DNA of 6,942 nt from Oscillospiraceae bacterium (GTDB lineage: Bacteria > Bacillota_A > Clostridia > Oscillospirales > Ruminococcaceae): positions 1-6,942 of the forward strand of contig JAFSHE010000113.1 of NCBI GenBank assembly GCA_017440445.1, read 5' to 3'. How positions within the stretch are numbered: the first letter of the stretch is position 1; every line of letters begins with the position of its first letter. The notes below the pieces were generated by a model, which was not told the DNA's origin, did not search any database, and saw nothing but the letters and a program-made list of their open reading frames with translations. The position numbers and the translations under genes were made by a program. Of the stretch, positions 1 through 5,858 are shown one piece after another.

Positions 1-681
1 ACTATCTACGAGTTTGCTGAGAAGCCTGCTGAGCCTAAGTCCAACCTTGCTTCCATGGGTATCTATGTATTCACATGGCAGAAGCTCAGAAAGCACCTTA
101 TCGATAACGAGAACGATACAGGCGCTACTAAGGACTTCGGTAAGAACATCATTCCCATGATGCTCGAGAACAACGAGAAGATGGTAGCATATCACTTCGA
201 CGGCTACTGGAAGGATGTAGGAACTATCGACTCTCTGTGGGAAGCTAACATGGACGTGCTGGATCCCAATGTTCCTCTCGACCTGCTGGATGACAGCTGG
301 AAGATCTACTCCAGAAACCCTGTAATGCCTCCTCACTATACTGGTGAGAATTGTAAGATCGAAAACTCCATGGTGGCAGAGGGCTGCGAGATCTACGGTA
401 CAGTTGATTTCTCCGTACTGTTCGCAGGCGTTACCATTGAGGAAGGCGCTGTTGTTACAGACAGTATCATCATGCCCGGCTCTGTTATAAAGAAGGGCGC
501 TGTTGTTGAGTACGCTATCGTAGGCGAGAACTGCGTTATCGGTGAGGGCGCACATGTAGGCGACCGTCCCGAGCGTATTGAGGATAAATCAAGCTGGGGT
601 GTTGCGGTAATCGGACACAATGTGAATGTTTCCGCTAATGCTGTTGCCGCACCTAAGGCAATGATCTCTCAGGATATTTAA
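1..681 (+). CDS. glgC: Glucose-1-phosphate adenylyltransferase (ADP-glucose pyrophosphorylase), catalytic subunit GlgC, C-terminal part (5' end outside window)
   Basis: The frame is open from base 1 to the TAA at 679-681, giving 226 residues, a bit over half of a protein that is usually about 380-400 aa. The enzyme makes ADP-glucose from glucose-1-phosphate and ATP, the committed step of bacterial glycogen synthesis in the cytoplasm. Visible family signatures are EFAEKP (fragment residues 4-9, the sugar-phosphate-binding lysine loop), [15 protein letters not shown] (about 45-52) and [15 protein letters not shown] (from about 69). From about residue 110 onward, hexapeptide-like repeats ([36 protein letters not shown]) form the C-terminal left-handed beta-helix used for oligomerisation and allosteric control. 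glgD follows after 23 bases, so the two are co-transcribed and probably form a hetero-oligomer. The N-terminal nucleotide-binding half lies outside the window, so its catalytic residues cannot be checked. Identity is secure. Confidence 0.95.
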   Translation, partial: TIYEFAEKPAEPKSNLASMGIYVFTWQKLRKHLIDNENDTGATKDFGKNIIPMMLENNEKMVAYHFDGYWKDVGTIDSLWEANMDVLDPNVPLDLLDDSWKIYSRNPVMPPHYTGENCKIENSMVAEGCEIYGTVDFSVLFAGVTIEEGAVVTDSIIMPGSVIKKGAVVEYAIVGENCVIGEGAHVGDRPERIEDKSSWGVAVIGHNVNVSANAVAAPKAMISQDI

Positions 682-704
682 GACTAGGAAAGGATGTTTT
701 TGAT

Positions 705-1829
705 ATGGCAAGTATGGCTAATGTTTTAGGACTTATTTTTGCTAATATGCACGAAGCAACCCTTCCCGAGCTGACAAAGGGCAGAGCAATGGCAAGCGTT
801 CCCTTCGGTGCTAGATACCGTCTGGTTGACTTCCCCCTCTCCAGCATGGTAAACTCGGGAATTACACAGGTTGGTATTATTACAAAGCAGAACTACTACT
901 CACTGATGAATCACCTCGGTATGGGTAGTGAGTGGGATCTCGCCAGAAAGACTGGCGGTCTGCATATCCTCCCCCCTTACAGAAGCGAGGGAAGCGGTAT
1001 CTACCGTGGCCGTCTGGAGGCTCTTGCAGGTGCTGCGGAGTTTATCCGTGAGTCTGATGCTGACTATGTTGTTCTGGCTGACTCCAATGTTATCGCAAAT
1101 ATTGATCTCAAACCCATTGTTCAGTTCCATGAGGATAATGGCGCTGATATTACCTGCGTATATGGCAGAGGCGTTTACTCTACCGAGCGTGCACTGACAA
1201 AGACTGTTCTTTCCGTAGACGAGGAGAACAAGGTATACGATGTTCTGGCAAGACCCGCTATCAGCGGCGAGATGAACGTTGCTCTTGACGTTTACGTTAT
1301 GAAGAGAAAGTTCCTGGAGGATCTCATCAGAGAGTCCGAGTGCCGTGGCCTGTACAGCTTTGAAACAGATATCCTGCTGCACAAACTGCACGATTACAAG
1401 ATCATGGGCTACAAGTACGAGAACTACTTTGAGATCATCGACTGCATGAAGACCTATTATAAGGCTAATGCTGATATGATGAACAGAGATATCTGCCACG
1501 AGGTATTCAACCTTGAGCGTCCTATCTACACAAAGATCCGTGACGTAGCTCCCGCTAAGTACGGTATCGATGCGGATGTTAAGGGTTCTCTTATCGCTGA
1601 TGGCTGCATCATCGAGGGCAAGGTAGAGAACAGTATCCTGTTCAGAGGCGTTGTTGTAAAGAAGGGCGCAGTTGTCAAGGATTCCATCGTAATGCAGGAT
1701 TCCGTTATCGAGGAGAAAGCAAGCTGTATCAACGTTATCTCCGACAAGGATGTTACCCTCACAAAGAATCGTACTATCACAGGCTCTGCGGATTATCCCG
1801 TATTCGTATCCAAGGGTGCAAGCGTATAA
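705..1829 (+). CDS. glgD: GlgD, non-catalytic/regulatory subunit of glucose-1-phosphate adenylyltransferase
   Basis: Complete at 374 aa, the usual length for GlgD. It is a paralogue of GlgC that associates with it and modulates ADP-glucose synthesis in Firmicutes. The pyrophosphorylase fold is recognisable from PFGARYRLVDFPLS (residues 33-46) and MVNSGITQVGI (48-58). The glycine-rich GGxGxRL nucleotide loop expected before it in GlgC is replaced by ANMHEATLPELTKGRAM, and the GDH catalytic-aspartate region reads LADSNVIANID (124-134). This degeneration is typical of GlgD and argues against independent catalysis. Residues from about 285 form the beta-helix tail (VKGSLIADG, VENSILFRG, VVKDSIVMQ). 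The ATG at 705 is preceded by AAAGGA about 10 bases upstream; a second ATG at 714 would remove three residues. A strong terminator follows directly at 1837-1869, so it is the last gene of the operon. Confidence 0.95.
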   Translation: MASMANVLGLIFANMHEATLPELTKGRAMASVPFGARYRLVDFPLSSMVNSGITQVGIITKQNYYSLMNHLGMGSEWDLARKTGGLHILPPYRSEGSGIYRGRLEALAGAAEFIRESDADYVVLADSNVIANIDLKPIVQFHEDNGADITCVYGRGVYSTERALTKTVLSVDEENKVYDVLARPAISGEMNVALDVYVMKRKFLEDLIRESECRGLYSFETDILLHKLHDYKIMGYKYENYFEIIDCMKTYYKANADMMNRDICHEVFNLERPIYTKIRDVAPAKYGIDADVKGSLIADGCIIEGKVENSILFRGVVVKKGAVVKDSIVMQDSVIEEKASCINVISDKDVTLTKNRTITGSADYPVFVSKGASV

Positions 1830-1836
1830 ATAACAT

Positions 1837-1869
1837 CATCCCCGGGCTGCTGCTCGGGGATGTTTTTTT
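1837..1869 (+). terminator. Rho-independent terminator of the glgCD operon
   Basis: An 11-bp stem (CATCCCCGGGC at 1837-1847 pairing with 1852-1862, one G-U pair) closes a TGCT loop and is followed at once by seven T residues at 1863-1869. It begins 7 bases after the glgD stop codon. This is a textbook intrinsic terminator reading on the plus strand. Confidence 0.95.
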
Positions 1870-1872
1870 ATA

Positions 1873-1902
1873 ACAAAAACGGCGGACAAATTGTCCGCCG
1901 TT
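1873..1902 (-). terminator. Rho-independent terminator of the minus-strand operon ending in khpA
   Basis: A perfect 11-bp stem (AACGGCGGACA at 1878-1888 with 1892-1902) has a 3-base loop and, read on the minus strand, is followed by TTTTTGTTA (1877-1869 side). It lies 8 bases beyond the khpA stop. It sits back to back with the glgCD terminator, so both converging transcripts end within about 60 bases. Confidence 0.92.
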
Positions 1903-1910
1903 CGTGCTTA

Positions 1911-2144
1911 TCAGTCAATTTCAACGGAGATCTTCTCGTCCGCTCTTACTGCGCCTGCGCGCATAACAGTTCTTATCGCCTTGGCAATACGTCCCTGCTT
2001 GCCGATAACACGACCCATGTCATCGGGAGCAACGTGGAGATGGTATACTACCACGCCCTCAGCATCAGGCTCGTCAACTGTTACTGTCACCGCACTCTTG
2101 TCCTCTACCAGTGCGGATGCGATGGTTACTAAAAGTTCTTTCAT
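1911..2144 (-). CDS. khpA: KhpA, KH-domain RNA-binding protein (YlqC/UPF0109 family)
   Basis: A 77-aa single KH domain, the normal size for KhpA. The RNA-binding GxxG loop is GKQG at residues 48-51 within MGRVIGKQGRIAKAIR, followed by the helix TVMRAGAV. In Firmicutes, KhpA works with KhpB (Jag) as an RNA chaperone heterodimer affecting cell division and envelope functions; that role is family knowledge. The ATG at 2144 has a strong AAGGAGG nine bases upstream. It follows rpsP by 64 bases and is last in the minus-strand operon, ending just before the terminator. In many Firmicutes rimM, trmD and rplS follow here, but in this window the glycogen operon converges instead. Confidence 0.95.
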   Translation of the reverse strand: MKELLVTIASALVEDKSAVTVTVDEPDAEGVVVYHLHVAPDDMGRVIGKQGRIAKAIRTVMRAGAVRADEKISVEID

Positions 2145-2176
2145 ATATAAATCCCTCCTTGGGGTTATCTTTCAAA

Positions 2177-2190
2177 CGGGCATACGCCCG
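2177..2190 (-). other. Small hairpin in the rpsP-khpA spacer
   Basis: CGGGC (2177-2181) pairs with GCCCG (2186-2190) around a 4-base loop. On the minus strand it is followed by only three T residues. It is too short for an efficient terminator and could be a partial attenuator or an RNA stability element between rpsP and khpA. Only the palindrome is seen; the role is a guess. Confidence 0.4.
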
Positions 2191-2208
2191 CACCGTAACC
2201 TGTCAAGA

Positions 2209-2436
2209 TCACTTCATCAGTCTCTTAACGGTATCAGTAGGCTGTGCGCCCTTCTTGATCCACTCGTTAGCCTTGTCCATGTCGATCTTTACAACAGCGG
2301 GCTCCTTAGTAGGATCGTAGTAGCCGATCTCCTCGATGAAACGGCCATCTCTGGGGTAACGGGAGTCAGCAACAACTACACGATAGAAAGGAGCCTTCTT
2401 AGCGCCCATTCTTCTCAGTCTGATCTTTACTGCCAT
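2209..2436 (-). CDS. rpsP: Small ribosomal subunit protein bS16 (30S ribosomal protein S16)
   Basis: Encodes 75 aa beginning [19 protein letters not shown], the hallmark N-terminus of bS16, with [22 protein letters not shown] following. It ends in a lysine-rich helix ([20 protein letters not shown]). The length is at the short end of the family range (75-90 aa). The protein binds 16S rRNA and helps 30S assembly. The ATG at 2436 was chosen because AAAGGAG sits nine bases upstream and homology starts exactly there; the frame stays open further upstream, but that stretch has no ribosomal character. It stands between a small membrane protein gene and khpA, 64 bases from the latter. The 136-base leader contains possible alternative hairpins (separate entry). 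Confidence 0.97.
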   Translation of the reverse strand: MAVKIRLRRMGAKKAPFYRVVVADSRYPRDGRFIEEIGYYDPTKEPAVVKIDMDKANEWIKKGAQPTDTVKRLMK

Positions 2437-2572
2437 TTTAGTTTTCTCCTTTCGTAGAATTAAATATTTCAGAGCGGAAACCGCTATGAAACTTTTCGTG
2501 TTTAAAATCGCTGAACTCGCTATTGTTTTACGAGGAGCAATTCTTTTTTTGCTGCAATGCAGCGGTTTACTA
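2437..2572 (-). promoter_or_regulatory. rpsP leader / spacer with possible alternative hairpins
   Basis: This 136-base gap holds no convincing gene. Read on the minus strand it has two small local hairpins: one between 2551-2555 and 2559-2563 (GCTGC/GCAGC, 3-base loop), and one between 2473-2477 and 2481-2485 (AGCGG/CCGCT, 3-base loop). The second arm at 2478-2485 (AAACCGCT) is also fully complementary to 2561-2568 (AGCGGTTT), so a long-range pairing would exclude both local hairpins. No clear terminator or consensus promoter was found. The possibility of attenuation is inference only. Confidence 0.35.
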
Positions 2573-2812
2573 TTATGTCGCCAGGGATATAACTCCGAGG
2601 AGACCCAACAAACTGCACAGGACAATGAAAACACCAAGTACGATGTACAGTATCCTTGCGCCGTTTCTGCCGAACAGCTTTACCAGCGGTACAGCCTTTC
2701 GGTTGTTGAAGAACCAGTCAAAATTGCGTATGCTGCAGAAGATACTGAATGCACCTGCAAGCATAAGCAGCACACACATGACGATCCCGAGAACGATCTC
2801 GCCTGTTTCCAA
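2573..2812 (-). CDS. Small two-helix membrane protein, Imm17-like
   Basis: A 79-aa protein if translation starts at the TTG at 2812, which has AAGGAG eight bases upstream; a GTG at 2821 overlaps that Shine-Dalgarno and is less likely. Two hydrophobic helices are clear, at about residues 6-25 and 54-75. They flank a short polar loop with [10 protein letters not shown] (31-40) and [15 protein letters not shown] (46-60). The pairing of a WFF/NR motif with a GRxGARI motif ahead of the second helix matches my memory of the Imm17 family, predicted immunity proteins of polymorphic toxin systems. This was not checked by search. No toxin gene is adjacent, so here it may be a general small membrane protein. 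It lies between ffh and rpsP, 136 bases before rpsP, and is presumably co-transcribed with it. Confidence 0.7.
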   Translation of the reverse strand: METGEIVLGIVMCVLLMLAGAFSIFCSIRNFDWFFNNRKAVPLVKLFGRNGARILYIVLGVFIVLCSLLGLLGVISLAT

Positions 2813-2835
2813 AAATGTCACTCCTTATTTCATAT

Positions 2836-2916
2836 TTAACTACCAACCATCTTTGCTGTATCAGATGTACAGCCGCAGATATCTCCGAACCAACAGAGAT
2901 ATGCGCCTTGTGACAC
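2836..2916 (-). CDS. Possible 26-codon cysteine-containing leader peptide upstream of the Imm17-like gene
   Basis: A GTG at 2916 is preceded by AAGGAAAGGA and opens a 26-codon frame ending in TAA at 2836-2838, just 23 bases before the TTG start of the membrane protein gene. The peptide has three cysteines clustered in LCWFGDICGC. Open frames of this length arise often by chance, and no homology is recognised. The start rests only on the upstream AAGGA repeat. It may be a translated leader, a small secreted or membrane-active peptide, or nothing. Two small hairpins lie in the same DNA. Confidence 0.25.
   Translation of the reverse strand: MSQGAYLCWFGDICGCTSDTAKMVGS
2855..2902 (-). other. Pair of small hairpins in the ffh / membrane-protein spacer
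   Basis: Two perfect inverted repeats sit side by side. ATATCTC at 2879-2885 pairs with GAGATAT at 2896-2902 (10-base loop), and GCTGTA at 2855-2860 pairs with TACAGC at 2868-2873 (7-base loop). Neither has a T tract, so they are not intrinsic terminators. They could structure the leader of the downstream mRNA. Confidence 0.35.
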
Positions 2917-2926
2917 TCCTTTCCTT

Positions 2927-2962
2927 ATCATATTATTACCAATTCCAAAACCAATCTATCAA
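2927..2962 (-). promoter_or_regulatory. Candidate sigma-A promoter for the Imm17-like / rpsP / khpA transcript
   Basis: In the AT-rich spacer after ffh, two overlapping minus-strand choices exist. One is TTGGTT (2949-2954) with a 16-base spacer to TATGAT (2927-2932). The other is TTGATA (2957-2962) with an 18-base spacer to TAATAA (2933-2938). Each deviates from consensus, but the position suits an internal promoter. Readthrough from the ylxM promoter is equally possible. Confidence 0.4.
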
Positions 2963-2987
2963 AACGGATACCCGCATTGGTACCGTT
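2961..2987 (-). terminator. Weak, imperfect hairpin downstream of ffh; possible attenuating terminator
   Basis: AACGG (2963-2967) pairs with CCGTT (2983-2987). After one bulged A the stem continues for four more pairs (2969-2972 with 2979-2982) around a 6-base loop. On the minus strand the stem runs into TT and then a mixed sequence, so the T tract is poor. It lies 14 bases beyond the ffh stop and might partially terminate ylxM-ffh transcription. Confidence 0.3.
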
Positions 2988-3001
2988 ATTGAAAACCAAA
3001 T

Positions 3002-4384
3002 TTACATCGGGAATCCGCCGGGGCCTCCAAAGCCGCCGCCCATATTTCCCATCTGCTTCATCATGTTCATGGGGATGCGCATCTTCTTTTTGCCTTTGCC
3101 GGTCATGCCCATCTGCTTCATCATCTTCTGCATCATCTCAAATTGCTTCAGAAGCTGATTTACATCCTCTACTTTTGTGCCGCTGCCCGCCGCAATTCTG
3201 CGCTTGCGCTTGGCGTCGATGATGGAGGGCTTTTCTCTCTCCTTCTTTGTCATGGAGGAGATTATCGCCTTTGTGCGGGGCATCTTTTTTTCGTCTATCT
3301 GACTTTCGTCGATCTTGTTTGCACCGGGGATCATCTTCAGCAGGGAAGATATGCTGCCCATTTTCTCTATCTGCTCGAACTGCGCATACAGGTCGTTCAG
3401 GTCGAATTTGTTTTCCTGCATCTTCTGCATGGTCTTCATGGCTGCCTTTTCATCGATGGCGGTCTTTGCTTTGTCGATGAGGGTGAGTACATCACCCATG
3501 CCGAGGATACGGCTTGCCATTCTGTCAGGGTAGAACGGCTCGATATCGTCTATCTTTTCACCGATACCGTTGAACTTGACGGGCTTTCCTGTGATAGCGA
3601 GAACAGTCAGTGCCGCACCGCCTCTTGTGTCGCCGTCAAGCTTTGTGAGGATAACACCTGTGATATCAAGTGCGTTGTTGAAGCTCTCCGCAACGTTTAC
3701 TGCGTCCTGACCTGTCATGGAGTCAACTACCAGCAGTATCTCGTTGGGATTGGTCTCTGCCTTTATATTTTTCAGCTCATCCATGAGCGTTTCGTCGATA
3801 TGCAGACGACCTGCGGTATCCAGCAGAACAACGTCAAATCCGTTGTCTTTTGCATGCTTGATACCCTCTTTAGCTATTTTAACAGGGTCGATCTGACCCA
3901 TCTCGAAAACGTGAGCGCCCGCCTTTTCGCCGACTATCTTAAGCTGGTCGATTGCTGCGGGACGGTAAACGTCACACGCAACCAGCAGCGGTCTGCGGTT
4001 CTGTGCTATCAGGTGCTTTGCAAGCTTTGCGCAGTGAGTTGTCTTACCTGCACCCTGAAGTCCGCACATCATGATAACGCATGGAGGCTTGGAGGGGAAA
4101 TCCAGCTTTGCGGTGGTGTTTCCCATAAGCTCAATAAGCTCACGGTGAACTATATCGATGACCTGCTGGGCAGGAGTAAGGCTTTCCATAACAGCCTCGC
4201 CGACTGCCTTTTCGCTGACCCTTGCCACAAAGTCCTTTGCGACCTTGTAGTTTACGTCTGCGTCGAGAAGTGCCATACGCACCTCACGCATAGCCTCCTT
4301 GATGTCCTTTTCGTTAAGCTTACCGTGTCCCTTAAGCTTACTGAACACGTTATTCAGCTTTTCCGAAATGCCCTCAAAAGCCAT
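3002..4384 (-). CDS. ffh: Signal recognition particle GTPase Ffh (SRP54)
   Basis: A full-length 460-aa protein with the N-G-M layout. The N domain is a helical bundle at about residues 1-95. The GTPase motifs are GLQGAGKTT (108-116), DVYRPAA (138-144), DTAGR (189-193), TKLDGDTRGG (247-256) and GIGEK (273-277). The methionine-rich M domain from about 300 carries RIAAGSGT (396-403), the SRP RNA-binding signature, and ends in a Met/Gly tail. Ffh with 4.5S/scRNA binds signal sequences at the ribosome and delivers nascent membrane proteins to FtsY. All GTPase motifs look intact. The ATG at 4384 with AGGTG upstream places residue 1 at MAFEGISEKL, the usual N-terminus; a TTG at 4408 overlapping ylxM would add eight residues and is unlikely. 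ylxM lies 20 bases upstream. No SRP RNA gene or ftsY is visible here. Confidence 0.97.
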   Translation of the reverse strand: MAFEGISEKLNNVFSKLKGHGKLNEKDIKEAMREVRMALLDADVNYKVAKDFVARVSEKAVGEAVMESLTPAQQVIDIVHRELIELMGNTTAKLDFPSKPPCVIMMCGLQGAGKTTHCAKLAKHLIAQNRRPLLVACDVYRPAAIDQLKIVGEKAGAHVFEMGQIDPVKIAKEGIKHAKDNGFDVVLLDTAGRLHIDETLMDELKNIKAETNPNEILLVVDSMTGQDAVNVAESFNNALDITGVILTKLDGDTRGGAALTVLAITGKPVKFNGIGEKIDDIEPFYPDRMASRILGMGDVLTLIDKAKTAIDEKAAMKTMQKMQENKFDLNDLYAQFEQIEKMGSISSLLKMIPGANKIDESQIDEKKMPRTKAIISSMTKKEREKPSIIDAKRKRRIAAGSGTKVEDVNQLLKQFEMMQKMMKQMGMTGKGKKKMRIPMNMMKQMGNMGGGFGGPGGFPM

Positions 4385-4404
4385 CTGCTCACCTGCTTTC
4401 TGTA

Positions 4405-4752
4405 TCAAAGTCCCCGCTTAACTGCGGAGAGAAGCTCGCTGATTTCATCAAAACGTTTGTCGCTGTGATCGGCCGAGATATCATTCAGCAGCTTTTCTGC
4501 TCTTTCAAGCTCCGCTGAAAGGGTATTGAGCCTTTTCGCAAAGCCGAGTTTTTCTTCAAGCTCTGCCAGGCGCTGCTCACCTTTCTTTATGGAGTAGACA
4601 ACGCTCTGTCTTGTAACGCCGCCCATCTCCTCCGCTATCTCGGAAAGGGAGAGGTCTGCATTGTAGCGCATATCCAGAGCCTCACGCTGGGCGTTTGCCA
4701 GCAGCTCGCCGTAGATATCAAGCAGAATTACAGTGTCAAAGCTGCGCTCCAT
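4405..4752 (-). CDS. ylxM: YlxM, UPF0122 helix-turn-helix protein associated with SRP
   Basis: A 115-aa protein. The start MERSFDTVILLDIYGELL and the following LDMRYNADLSLSEIAEEMGGVTRQSV are the sigma-70 region 4-like HTH of the YlxM family; a charged coiled segment follows (EQRLAELEEKLGF and the C-terminal third). YlxM is nearly always encoded beside ffh in Firmicutes, and the streptococcal homologue has been reported to bind SRP components. The HTH shows an extra glycine (EEMGGVTRQ where EEFGVSRQ is usual). The ATG at 4752 has AAGGA seven bases upstream; an in-frame GTG at 4797 lies further up without a good ribosome binding site. It is the first gene after a consensus promoter, with a leader of about 56 bases, and precedes ffh by 20 bases. 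Confidence 0.92.
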   Translation of the reverse strand: MERSFDTVILLDIYGELLANAQREALDMRYNADLSLSEIAEEMGGVTRQSVVYSIKKGEQRLAELEEKLGFAKRLNTLSAELERAEKLLNDISADHSDKRFDEISELLSAVKRGL

Positions 4753-4814
4753 AAGACCGTCCTTTTCTTGTCGTTGATAGGTGGAAAGTAAAATCACTTT
4801 ACAGCAACATTAGT

Positions 4815-4843
4815 ATTATATCAAAGACAGTCCGGTTTGTCAA
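4815..4843 (-). promoter_or_regulatory. Consensus sigma-A promoter of the ylxM-ffh operon
   Basis: On the minus strand TTGACA (4838-4843) and TATAAT (4815-4820) both match consensus perfectly, with an ideal 17-base spacer. Transcription should start near 4808, about 56 bases before the ylxM ATG. The upstream nuclease terminator ends at about 4850, so this promoter starts a fresh operon. Confidence 0.93.
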
Positions 4844-4849
4844 GCGGTT

Positions 4850-4891
4850 AAACAAAATTTCCCGCATTTTCACATTGGAAAATGCGGGAAA
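4850..4891 (-). terminator. Strong rho-independent terminator after the DUF5655 nuclease gene
   Basis: A perfect 14-bp inverted repeat (TTTCCCGCATTTTC at 4858-4871 with 4878-4891) has a 6-base loop. It is followed on the minus strand by TTTTGTTT (4857-4850). It separates the nuclease gene from the ylxM promoter only 7 bases further on. On the plus strand the arm is followed by AA and then mixed sequence, so it acts mainly on minus-strand transcripts. Confidence 0.92.
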
Positions 4892-4905
4892 AATATGTGG
4901 TTTGT

Positions 4906-4946
4906 GTATTATGACATACAATAAGTATTATATTGTTATGTAATAC
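4906..4946 (-). repeat. AT-rich imperfect palindrome just beyond the nuclease gene
   Basis: GTATTA at 4906-4911 pairs with TAATAC at 4941-4946, and CATA (4915-4918) with TATG (4937-4940). CAATA (4919-4923) pairs with TATTG (4931-4935), around a 7-base loop. The left arm has a TGA bulge and the right arm a one-base bulge. TACAATA also recurs directly at 4917-4923 and 4944-4950. It has no T tract and precedes the true terminator. It could be an RNA 3'-end stem or a relic of the gene's arrival. Confidence 0.5.
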
Positions 4947-4955
4947 AATATAAAT

Positions 4956-5858
4956 TTAGTTTTCGGTATAGGCTCTATCAATTAATGATTTCGCTTTTTC
5001 AAAATCTTCAACAGATTTTAGATATACACGCAAATCGCCTGTACCCCAATGACCTTTATTGCGAACGTCTTCTGTAAAGCCTTGTATCAAATCCACTGTA
5101 TCAGGGTTTAATCTGAGATGTAGACATACATAGCTTTGATAGACTTCAGCGCAAACTATATTGCGTACTTTTTTAAAAGCCACATAAAGTTTTAGCTGAT
5201 TTTCGGAAATATCATCACCAAGCGATAAAACATAATCACGAACTGAATAAAATAAGTTCTTGTTTTTTTCACCTGCTTCTGCAAAATATTGTTTAAAATC
5301 TTTATCTTTCCAATTACTTTTCTTTGTTGACCTAACAACAATATCATCAAATGTTATTGGTTGTACTTGAGGTGCATTAAGATATTCAAGAGAAATTAAA
5401 TTTTCCCCGAACTTTTTGTACTTGACTAGTTTAATATTGCGCTGCATCTGATTAACTGCATGTTCGTCAAATTTTGTAAAATCATTTGCTACACATATGA
5501 CACAGGGCATGCTCCAATCAATGGTTTCTGCTTTTTCGTTTCCAAGCACTTTCATAACCAAAAGCTTGAAATCAGCTTTGTGATCAAGAAGCCAATCGAG
5601 ATAAAATAACCCCTGATTGATTACATTCTCGTTCACGCTTCGCTTGTATTCAAAAATTACAGGACAATTATTTTCGTCAATACCGATGCTATCCATTCTA
5701 CCATTTGTAATTCTATATTCGGACTTTAAAAAAGTAACTCCAAAAAAAGTATTCATGTTTTCTTCCAGTATTTGTTGAAGTTCTTTCTCTAATGTTACCG
5801 GAGCGGATTGCAATTCCTCGACCTGCCCGTTAATATTAAATAATTTTATATCAGCCAT
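4956..5858 (-). CDS. PD-(D/E)XK (NucS-like) nuclease-fold protein with C-terminal DUF5655 domain
   Basis: A complete 300-aa protein with two parts. The first (about 20-165) is a NucS-like PD-(D/E)XK module. It contains GRMDSIGID with Asp56, VIFEYKR with Glu70 and Lys72 (the D...ExK signature), and VNENVINQGLFYLDWLLDH with Gln82. Glu33 is a possible motif-I acid. The second (about 190-300) is a DUF5655 domain beginning KDFKQYFAEAG and containing VAFKKVRNIVCAEV and HLRLNPDT. The pairing is a known but poorly characterised bacterial family; all expected metal-binding residues are present, so DNA cleavage is plausible but unproven. The ATG at 5858 is fixed by AGGAGG seven bases upstream; an upstream in-frame extension of 14 codons is discarded. 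Base composition is far more AT-rich than that of its neighbours, suggesting horizontal acquisition. Its own strong terminator follows. Possible roles are defence against foreign DNA or repair. Confidence 0.85.
   Translation of the reverse strand: MADIKLFNINGQVEELQSAPVTLEKELQQILEENMNTFFGVTFLKSEYRITNGRMDSIGIDENNCPVIFEYKRSVNENVINQGLFYLDWLLDHKADFKLLVMKVLGNEKAETIDWSMPCVICVANDFTKFDEHAVNQMQRNIKLVKYKKFGENLISLEYLNAPQVQPITFDDIVVRSTKKSNWKDKDFKQYFAEAGEKNKNLFYSVRDYVLSLGDDISENQLKLYVAFKKVRNIVCAEVYQSYVCLHLRLNPDTVDLIQGFTEDVRNKGHWGTGDLRVYLKSVEDFEKAKSLIDRAYTEN

Noticed and set aside
900..1499. A 199-codon minus-strand frame inside glgD
   Set aside because: Antisense to conserved GlgD sequence, with no ribosome binding site or domain seen.
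1891..2457. A 188-codon plus-strand frame over khpA and rpsP
   Set aside because: Antisense to two clear genes, serine-rich and without family features.
2437..2637. N-terminal extension of rpsP by 67 codons
   Set aside because: S16 homology starts exactly at MAVKIRLRR with a good AAAGGAG before it; the extension overlaps the end of the membrane protein gene.
2813..3001. SRP (scRNA/4.5S) RNA gene next to ffh
   Set aside because: The hairpins present are short and there is no GGAA-type tetraloop with the conserved SRP RNA internal loop, so the spacer does not hold this RNA.
4385..4408. TTG start for ffh overlapping the ylxM stop
   Set aside because: It would add eight non-conserved residues; the ATG at 4384 matches the usual Ffh N-terminus and has AGGTG upstream.
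3143..4468. A 441-codon open frame on the plus strand opposite ffh and ylxM
   Set aside because: It lies wholly antisense to well-recognised ffh and the end of ylxM, has a Cys/Leu/His-rich nonsense composition and shows no recognisable domain; it is a shadow of codon bias.
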